Of a DNA stretch of 64,000 nt, positions 55,441 to 64,000 are shown in pieces (positions within the stretch are counted from its first letter, which is position 1; every line of letters begins with the position of its first letter). The notes under the pieces were generated by a model. The model worked only from the letters and a program-made list of their open reading frames with translations, was not told where the DNA came from and searched no databases. Source of the stretch: Gnetum montanum (taxonomy: Eukaryota > Streptophyta > Gnetopsida > Gnetales > Gnetaceae); assembly GCA_015680685.1 (NCBI GenBank), contig MNCI01010504.1, positions 257,235-321,234 of the forward strand, given 5' to 3'. Position numbers and translations under genes: made by a program.

Positions 55441-56380
55441 TTATTTATTTATAGATTTTTAGAAATGAACCTTGTAAATATATTTTGGACTCAGGTTCTA
55501 GAGTTAACTTGATATTGCAAGAAATGTACAAGGCCTAGAACTTGCTTCTACTAAAAAATAGCAACACCAGGTTAGAGCTAGTAGACCAATCCATCACTGT
55601 TTCTTTAGGATTGATAGAAGACATTGTGACCACTATTTATGGATGGTTCTATCTTGTTGATTTCATGGTAATTCATGTGAAGAATTGCAAAGGGGATTTT
55701 GCTATCATTATGGGAAGAGCATGGCTAAGTACTATTGATGCAAGGCTGGACTTTCAAGACCTATCCTTGAACATTTCCGAGGAAAATGAGTTTGAAAAAA
55801 TTGAGAAAAAGAGAGTTCCATGCATCATGAATAGTAACATAGGTTGCCATTGTGTGCAAAGACTACGGACCATCAAAGGTACATCCCTTTCAGCATGTAA
55901 TCAGTATGCAAAAATGACTAAAATCTAAAGGTTCCTATACATAGCAAAAATAAAACAAGAGGCCACCAAGTGACTGATAGTTAAAAATGAAGCCAACTCA
56001 ACAATATGCATGGAACTAGCTAAGAGCCTTACAAGTGCCTTCATAGAAAGCCTGAATGAATTGGAGAAAGTCCATAACCAACTCTAAGATAAACAAGGTG
56101 AAATAATTGGGAAGAGTTGTAGGTTCTTCAAAACTTCAAGTAGAAGCCCCTTCAGTTTGAAGCTCTACTAGTTGGAATGGAATATGTCTTTTTAAATAAT
56201 GGTCAACAAGTTATCATCAACGCAATACTTGCTTACAAAAAAAAAATTGTTGGAACTTATCAAAAAATGACCAATAGCCTTTGTTTGGTCATATCATGAA
56301 TTAATAGGAATTGATATAAGGATATGCTAGCATAGAATCTACACAAACTCCACCATCAAACAAAAGAGATAGTTGCAGAG
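55441..56380 (+). pseudogene. aspartic protease, element F
   Basis: Catalytic LDSGSRVNLI with Asp at 55488-55490, the normal D-S-G. The 128-codon frame from 55542 holds VDQSITVSLGLIEDIVTTIYGWFYLVDFMVI and IIMGRAWLSTIDARLDFQDL. A Cys-containing spacer and an RT-leading block (FVWSYHELIGIDIRIC near 56285-56335) follow. This is the cleanest protease of the Athila-like copies here. Confidence 0.8.
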
Positions 56381-57480
56381 AAGACTGAACCCAAAGCTCA
56401 AACACATTATGAAGGAAGAGATTGAACAAATTCTCAATGCTAGGTTCATTTACCCCATTGCAAATAGCAAGTGGGTTAGCCCACTTGTGATTGTGCCAAA
56501 GAAGGAAGGGAAGTGAGGAGTTTGTATAGACTTTTGAATATTGAACATGGCCACCTAAAAATGTCATTTTCCACTACTATATGTGGACCAAGTGCTAGAA
56601 ACCATTGTGGGGCATTACTAGTACAACTTTTTGGATGGTTATAGTGGCTATAACCAAATCTAGATTGTGCTAGAGGACTAGGCCAAAACAACATTGTTAA
56701 GTCCCTAGGAAACATTTACATACAGAAAGATGTCCTTTGACCTGTGCAATATCCCCACCACATTCCAACACTTGGTTCTCAACATCTTCCAATAGTAGAT
56801 TGGTAGTAGGGTAGAAGTCTTCATAGATTTCTTCTCTACCTATGAAGCTACATTTGAGTTAACCTTGGATTGTTTAGAGTAGGTGCTTCAAATATGTGTA
56901 GAAATCAATCTAAGGCTCAACTGACAAAAGAGCCATTTGATGGTCCAAGAAGGCATTGTACTGGGGTATAGGATTTCATAGAAAGGGATTGAGGTGGACC
57001 TTAAAACAAGAAGGGTTATCCAAGGAATCACCAGACAACCCAAAATTGCTAAAGATGTGAGGTCATTCATTGGACACATTGGTTATTATAGGTGTTTTAT
57101 TGAGAACTTTCAAAGATTTCCAAGCCATTGGTAGAGCTTACAAAGAAGGATTCATTTTTCATCTAGACTAAGGAATTAAAGCATGCATGCCAACATCTCA
57201 AGCACAAGCTCATAGAAACTCCAATTCTATGAGGACCAGACTAGTCTAGACCATCTCATTTCATGACAGATGCATCCAACTATGCATTAAAAGCTATGAT
57301 TCAAAAATGTCCATATTACATCCACTATGTAAGTAGGAGCATTATGGGTGAACAAATCAATTATACCACCACTGAAAAAGAACTCATGGTAGTGGTGTAT
57401 GCTCTAGAGAAATTCAAGCACTATGTACTTGAATATAAGGTGTTTGTGCATATAGACCACAATGCTATCAAGTTCCTAAG
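56381..57480 (+). pseudogene. RT and RNase H, element F
   Basis: RT: LNPKLKHIMKEEIEQILNARFIYPI (about 56387-56460), WVSPLVIVPKKEGK, FLDGYSGYNQI (about 56620-56655), then VEVFIDFFSTYEATFE near 56810-56850. The last is the catalytic box: family members have FIDDFS, so the second Asp is Phe here. KSHLMVQEGIVLGYRIS and DVRSFIGHIGYYRCFI follow. RNase H: MTDASNYALKAMIQ (57263), YTTTEKELMVVVYALEKFKHYVL, and HIDHNAIKFLR. Frameshift between 57120 and 57260. Confidence 0.85.
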
Positions 57481-58920
57481 GTGAGTCCCCATGTTTTATG
57501 GTGGTTGGTGATCCTACAAGAGTTTAATCTCACAATAATGAATAGGAAGGAAACTAAGAACATGGTAGTTGATCACTTGTCTTGGTTATGGTGGGACAAC
57601 AAGAAGGAGAAGGGCCCACTATTAAATCAATTTTTCAATGAACTCCTCTTTGTTGATGTTGTTACTAAACAAGACCCCAAGGAGATCAATTGGTATAACA
57701 ACATCCTCTCAAATTTTCTCACACAAGGGATGCCATAGGGATAGGATTACAAAAAGAAATAAAATTTTCTTCACCAGGCCAAATAGTTCATGGAGATCAA
57801 TAGTAACCTTTACAAGGTTTGCATGGATGGCCTGGTACAATTATGTGTCCCTAATGCAAATGAACTGTGAGTCCTTCAAGATGCACACAAGGACCCTTAA
57901 AGGAGCTACTATGCTTGGAGGTAAATGACCATTAAGATCCTCATGACAAGGTACTATTGGCCTATACTCTTTAGGGATGCCCATAACTTCATTTGCTCCT
58001 ATGATAGATGCCAACATGATGGGAGAATGATTACTTGTATGGAAGGGCCCAAATACTGGATCCAACCATTGGAGCCTTTCGGTCTTTGGGGATTTGACTT
58101 TATGAGGCCCATCAACTCCATGTCTAATTGAAAGGCCTAAATAATTGTAGTTGTTAACTATTGTACAAAATGGGAAAAATTTGCAACCATCACCGATTGT
58201 ACATCATCAATGATGGTCTAATTTGTACAAAAATATGTTGTAAATATATTTGGTATGCCATGAGCACTTATTTCTTTTATTACAAAACACATTTCATAGG
58301 TGCTACTTTTCTTAAACTCATGCAATGCTTGGGGGTTGAGCATAAATTAATAACTCCATACCACCCACAAGCTAACAATCAAGCCAAGGTCATTAATAGG
58401 AAGATCACAAAAATACTAACACACATCATTAGTAAATATAGGAGGGACTGGAGCTCTAAACTCAACAATGCTCTTTGGGCTTATTGTTCAACATGAAAAC
58501 TTCCTATAGGAGACTCTCTCTATGAGCTTGTGTTTGAAAAGCTCCCAACACTTCCTATCTAAGCTAAATTCTGTACACTATCAATAGTGTGTGACTTTAT
58601 CTTGGACCTAACTCTAGCACACAAAGAAAGACTAATGATTCTCAAGATGCTAGATGAGAATCGATTAGTGGCCCTATCATCAAATGAAGTACACAAGGCA
58701 TACAATAAATAATTTCATGACCTTAGGAGTAGGAAAGTTAATTCAACCAAGAGATAAGGTGCTATACTAAAATCCCATGCATGTACCTCAATGAACGAAG
58801 TGTCAAATGTTATGGAAGGACCCTTACATTATCTGTAAAACCTTTTCATTTGAGGCCATGATGATCTACCATCTTGATAGTTTAAATAAAAAATTTTTAA
58901 TCAACACTTAACAATTAAAG
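57481..58920 (+). pseudogene. integrase, element F
   Basis: Linker with VVDHLSWLWW and INWYNNILSNFL. Zinc-binding region around MTRYYWPILFRDAHNFICSYDRCQHDGRM (57940-58025). Core starts GLWGFDFMRPI (58080-58115). The second Asp region (about 58250-58300) is degraded. PYHPQANNQAKVINRKI near 58355-58410 has Lys where the catalytic Glu is expected. The C-terminal end reads MMIYHLDSLNKKFLINT near 58860-58910. Confidence 0.75.
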
Positions 58921-61080
58921 CTTTTCCTAGAGTCAAAACTAACCAGTAAATCAAATGCCTCAATGGATGAACATGCACACTCAATTTCTTGGATCTCCTC
59001 CTTTCAACTTAGTCATGGGGGAGATAGCCATCCATGCTAACATCAAATAAGTGGCTCCTTAGTTTTTAATTTTTTTTTATATTATTTTTCATATGTTTTC
59101 CCTTTATTGAATATTTTACAATATTTTTTGTATATTTTTATTTATTTTATTTATATATTTTTTATTTTTTTTACTATTGTCACTAGGACTTGGTATAACT
59201 ATAGTTGTTGATTGATGGTGGTCTGTACTTTACATTGTTTATTTGATTACATATGTCTAGATTCCATCTTCAAATTTTGATCTTAATAATGGGACATTTC
59301 TTCTTTTCATGATAACATGCAATGAGTCCATGTCATCCATCAACCCACATAGCTCTATGGTGTCTCCTCATTTTGAAATTATGAGGTTCCTTCTAAGCTA
59401 ATGAAGTAATAATGAGCTAGTAACCTTGGTACTTTTCAAACTTGGGAAGAATTAAGTGGATGGACAAGGGTGTGACTTCAAGGGGATTTATCACCTTTTT
59501 TACTTGCCTACCATCTAAGGTGCATGAGTATTTCCATGGATTCCTCACCACTCCTACGTTGACCAATAAACAAAAAGTTATGTCTTTGCATGATGTGGTT
59601 TCCATTAAAAAAACCAAAAATAATGAAAATTTAAAGCACATTCCTTAGACACAATAATGGGGCTACAAACAATAGTTATGGGGCTGAAAAGATGTGTTAT
59701 CCATGCTTGAAGGAATCTCTCTAACTAAAGCTTTATTTCACTTTCTGCCTCTCTTTTATTTTCTATTTAAAATGTTGAGTGGTATATGGAAATGTTCTTG
59801 AGTCTTGGGGGATGAAATGATCTACATGTGCCAATGCAAAGTTACTATAAGTGGATGGTCTTGATTTGAACTAAGGATGGATACTATTAGGTCATATTAA
59901 TCACATGCTTTACAAGAGACTTCATGTGATCACAATGCGAGACTCCATTTCGTTTTCTCTTTCTTCCATCAACTCTTTCCATCAAGAACCTCATTGACTC
60001 TTTTCATGATGGTTTCAATGTGTTCAATTGTTAATGATTTTAATTCTTTGATGGTTTCTTTAGTTATTTGGTTCTTAACTCTCTACAACCATTAATCATC
60101 CATGGGGCCCATGGACTCCTTGGTTTGATGGCATGCAAGGGCATTCATGGAATGAGATTGCTATGGGGAGGATCCACTTGCATACTCCCTTGTTGGGATG
60201 GTTAAGTTCCTTATCCCTTAGCCATTTCACTTTCAAAACTTCTAATTTCTACCATGATTGCATCTAGTTTTTTCTATCCTTAACAACTAATCTCCAAATT
60301 AAATGTCCTTTTTGAGCATTTTCCAAGCCTATTCAAGCATTTAACCGTAATCTTGATATTTTTGGCCTCCTCTGAACTCTAATTTCATTTAAAAAATATT
60401 TATTTTTCTTAGTTTTTAATGTGAAAAATTTTTATCTTTTGGCTACATTGATGCATCCTCATCGACACAACCAAATGCATCAATGCATCCTCATTGACAT
60501 AGTACAAAAATACTATAAATAGTAATGGGGAATTTAGAAATTTTTTACATTTTCCCTCAAACGCCAAAGGATTTTTTGCAATTTTCAAAGCCCAAAGCCT
60601 TCTTTAGCCCATAAATTTTGAACTACTTATTTGATTCACTTCGTTCTTTGATCCTGCAACTACCAAAGATGAGCTTTATGTCATGGGGGCCACAAACCAT
60701 AGGTTTTTGATAGAAATTTTTTTAAAAAATTTCTAACTACCCCAAGGTTGAACTAATAAAATAATATTAAATGTCACTAATTCACTTAAGTTAAACCTTA
60801 GGAACAAACTCTGGTAGCTATTAAAATAAAATAATATTAAAATAATTAATCCATTATAACCAAAACTTAGCCTATGTGTAACTGATCAAAGGAGAAAATG
60901 TATCAAAGTGTCTAAGTTACATATAAAATGCTAAACCTTGGCTATGATTGTGATTGTAGATGGTGCCTAAATCTAAGAGAGTGTAAGAGGGAAAACTATC
61001 CCAACCAAGGGATAAGTAACCAAGAGGAGGAAGGGGCCAATAGTTGCAGCCCCAAGAAAAAGTAGCCAAAACACATCAAT
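58921..61080 (+). other. post-integrase region, element F
   Basis: Starts with a segment also found in D after its deletion (ISSFQLSHGGDSHPC near 59000-59040), then a T-rich stretch (59060-59190). Fragments such as NELVTLVLFKLGKN near 59415-59455 match D. No long frame; I could not assign a gene between 59650 and 61080. Confidence 0.5.
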
Positions 61081-63803
61081 GGGACCTCTTCAGGAGGAGC
61101 TTGAAGTGGAGTTTATTTAATAGATTCCCACAATAGAAATTAGCTATTCTAGCGAGATGAGGTGCATGGTCCTAAACTAAACCTAGAAGTCAGTTTGATT
61201 GAGGCTTGCCTAAGGAAAATTCATTCCAAGAAGGTTCAAAATGTAGTTCTCCAAGAACTAAACTTTGTCCCTTCTTGGATTTGGCATAGGAGGAGGTGAA
61301 GACTCAACTTCAAGGATCTTCCATGTGGCCTATCCTTACTTCCAATGGGGAGTAGTACATGGGAGAAACATACATCTTTTGAAAAAATAGGTAGGTTGAT
61401 GCACAGTAAAAATAAAAAACATTAGCATGTCCTACTCTGTGGAGGCTATTATAGAGGCCCTTGGGTTACTAGACATTGGGGCAACCTTGGTCGAGTTTTT
61501 GATGTAAGAAAACCTAGAAGTTAAGAAAGAATGGGTCCAACAGTGCTATCAAGTGGATTATAAGGAGTACAATGCACTCACCAAGGCAAAGAGGGCATAC
61601 TTCAAAATTGTAGCCTATCACCACAATCCAATGGTGAGGTTAAGTAAAATCACTACTTTCTCTACTCGTGTGTGTGTTACTCTAAGAGGAAAATTCCTAG
61701 TTAACCTCCCATAGCTCATTTTCTTGGAGATAGAGAAAATGTTCAAAGAGAATGAGCATGGGAGGAAGACATTTTCCTTTCCATGGTTCATCAGAAAATT
61801 ATGCAAAAGGAGAGGCATAGCCCATTATGCCAATGATACACTTCATCATGCTCCTGCTACCTCTAGGTAGGAGATGATGAAGGACAAAGCATCCCTCAAC
61901 TTTCAAGAAGAGGAGTAACCACCACCACCACCAACTCAAGAAATAGCACCAAAGGCTCATGCTACCATTGAGAGCATGCAGAAGTTCCATGAGAAAATCC
62001 TATAGTAGTAGCAAAAGGAAGGACTAAGTGGTGGGGAACCATTGGTCTACTGGCTAGCATTGAACCATCTCAATGAAGTCACATGTACCATCAGTTAGCT
62101 AGAGGAGACTGTGTCACTATTCTTTACACAAAGGATGTAGGTGCTTGTGAGGCTGAATCCAAACATCTAGAAAGTAACAATGTCCATCCTAGGATAACAA
62201 CAATTCCTAGAGATTTTTGGAAATGCTACCACTTTCTTGTTGTGCCTAGAGGAAAGTGAGGGGGCAATTGTTGTGATGATGTTGCACCATGGATAGGAGA
62301 TAACAATAGAGGTGGTGGCCAATTGTGTGGTAGAAGCATTGAATGCTCCTTCGACCACCATGTTAGACATTGTTGCACTTGAGGACATGCAAACATCTAT
62401 AGGAGTAAGTGGAATGCTAAGTGCAACCTAGCATAAGGAGGTGCTAGATTGACTAGTAGGAACTAGGCAATTGCTTCTAGATATCTTTGATCTTCATGAA
62501 AACATCACCATCATATGATTGAAGCTACTAGAAGCTAAGGGCAAGCTCATCATCGCTAATGCCAAACTTGAGGCAGCCACATTCAAAAATATATGGTTGG
62601 CTATTGAGGTTAAGGAATTGAGAGCTCAATTAGCTCGTCCCACCATTCTTAGATAGGAAGTCATAAGGGATGAATCTTTCCTACAGCTTCAAAATAGGAT
62701 GAAAGAGGTTGAGAACACAAAGGAGACATTGGTTTTTAACATGTCCCTATTGGACACCTTGGCCTACAACACCAAGAAGGACCTATCTTAACTTTGTAAA
62801 GAAAACCTAGCTCTAACCAAGGAGATTCACCACCTATAAAATGTCAAGAGGCATAGAAGGAAAAAATGGTCAAATTTATGTGATAGTAGCAAGAGTAGTA
62901 GTAGTAGGAGTAGCTTACCAAGGTAAACATGGACTTAAGGAGGTTGGCTACTAAAAATACAAATCTCTCGATGAAGGAAGTCAGTGTGCTTTAACAAAAA
63001 TCGACCATTGAGATAGCCACCTAGAAAAATAAGGCTCTAAATTTTGAATAAATCAAGAGTCACTATAGGGACTAGGCTAGGCTTCTCAAATAATTCAATG
63101 AAAAATAAATCTAACTAGCCAAGCCAAAAATGAAAAGGCCCTCCAACAACTCCAACTAAGATGTGACATGTGGTAGCCCATCTTTGATGGACTCAACACC
63201 TACAACAAAGTTGAAATCTACCTAAAGGAGTTATAAATTGAGAAGATGACTAGATATATGAAGTTAGCCAATCTTAAGTATGTAATCCTAGTAATTCTGA
63301 CTACTAGACGATTGTGGTCAAAGTTAGAAAAACAAGTGGCTAGCTCATACCTCTTGTATGAGATAGACTTCAAGCACCATAAGGACAAAAAGAAAAACCT
63401 GGAAGCAACTAATGTTGAGCTTGAAGTTCAGAAAACCTACTTCATTAATCAATGATTAGTTTTTGAGAACCTCTCCAAAAGAGTGAACAATTACCAATAG
63501 TTGCAAAACCTTATCATGACATTTGACATCAAACATAAACAATTCACTATCTAGTTCATAAATGTCAAGGAGCTGTTCTCGGTCATGCCCTATCCATGGG
63601 ATGTTTTTGTACTAGCTCACATTAGTGATGCTATGTGGACTATGTATGATCCCCAAAGTAAGGAGGAGAAGATGAAGGCATTGCTAGATGCCTTTCATTT
63701 TCCACCAAAATTAGCTACAACCACCTCAACCTTAACCACAAGTGCCATGGACACCAGAGGTTTGAGAAGATTCCTTAGCACTCTAGGAGTCTCTACCTCC
63801 TAA
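61081..63803 (+). pseudogene. additional ORF downstream of integrase (env position), element F
   Basis: A long coding-like region, broken by stops and a few frame changes, in the place where Athila elements carry an env-like ORF. Blocks: SYSVEAIIEALGLLDIGATL (about 61430-61490), YNALTKAKRAYFKIVAYHHN (about 61570-61630), FSFPWFIRKLCKRRGIAHY (about 61780-61835; it recalls the FP.LI..LC...GV motif of a plant transposon-associated domain, unverified), a PPPPPTQE stretch (61920), LVYWLALNHLNEV (62043), then heptad-like coiled coil (RMKEVENTKETLVFNMSLLD 62700-62760). The C-terminal part has 69- and 72-codon open frames at 63246 and 63585 and ends at 63803. I see no clear transmembrane or signal segment. 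Confidence 0.5.
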
Positions 63804-64000
63804 TATTGTTTGATCTTCTTTTTATCTTCAACCATTAGAGGAATCTAGCTATCCCAATTTTGTAAAGGTATTCAACTTTGTTTTCATGAACACCCATTTT
63901 TGTAAAATGTTGTAATTTCATACAATTAGGCACTTAGAGTTAGTCTTTGAGTTAGTTAATCAGTTGTCGATTTCATACCTTCCCAAATTTTGTACGAAGC
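63804..64000. other. window end, no gene seen
   Basis: Non-coding sequence after the stop of the additional ORF of F. Confidence 0.4.

Larger units (their letters stand above)
52346..64000 (+). mobile_element. Athila-like element F, 5' LTR end to past integrase
   Basis: Plus-strand element: partial LTR, primer site, gag, protease, RT, RNase H, integrase, a long 3' region with an additional ORF. The 3' LTR is not reached. Same lineage as D and G by gag, protease and 3' landmarks. Heavily decayed. Confidence 0.8.

Overview
The window comes from a nuclear plant genome that is rich in retrotransposons, such as a gymnosperm or another large-genome plant. I cannot name the species. I found no intact host gene, tRNA or rRNA. 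Nearly everything derives from decayed Ty3/gypsy LTR retrotransposons of two lineages: Tat/Ogre-like (second, archaeal-type RNase H after the pol RNase H) and Athila-like (TGGCGCC-type primer site, possible extra ORF after integrase). Most broken codons look like single C-to-T changes (CAG, CAA or CGA to stop), as expected of long-methylated DNA.

The layout is a nest. The oldest recognisable elements are an Athila-like copy G (minus, 47997-52345) and an Athila-like copy F (plus, from 52346 past the window end). A Tat element B (minus) lies inside the RT of G and now covers 6006-47996 because it has been broken by others. Its parts read right to left: LTR about 46900-47996, gag 43189-45680, gag-protease linker and protease 21683-22380, protease tail 14110-14406, a long protease-RT interval 6886-14110, and RT 6011-6885. 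Element A (Tat, plus, 1-6005) sits in the RT of B. Element D (Athila-like, minus, 14407-21677) sits in the protease region of B, with a 5-bp target duplication and flanks that rejoin in frame. Element E (Tat, plus, about 22440-43188) sits in the gag-protease region of B.

The most unusual content is in the protease-RT interval of the two Tat elements where it survives (B and E). Each carries a gene-like, apparently spliced unit in the opposite orientation to gag-pol. Both start at a similar ATG context (ATGGT..AAACAAAGAGG), both lie downstream of a TATA-like box and a GGGCCC palindrome, and both are bracketed by the same degenerate 20-30 bp minisatellite. In B, a tandem array of about 180-bp units (7540-11290) lies directly upstream of this unit. 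In E, the antisense unit spans about 35 kb down to 30.1 kb and shows several exon-like blocks, an acidic tract and a coiled coil.

A second recurring feature is LTR architecture. The LTRs of A and E, and the array of B, carry palindromes repeated every 180-210 bp. The spacing is shared but the palindrome sequence differs in each family. D has a denser GATATC palindrome cluster upstream of its TATA box. E also carries two copies of its RT-RNase H-archaeal RNase H block, one of them in place of the gag core. All functional statements below are read by eye from sequence; no searches or alignments were run.
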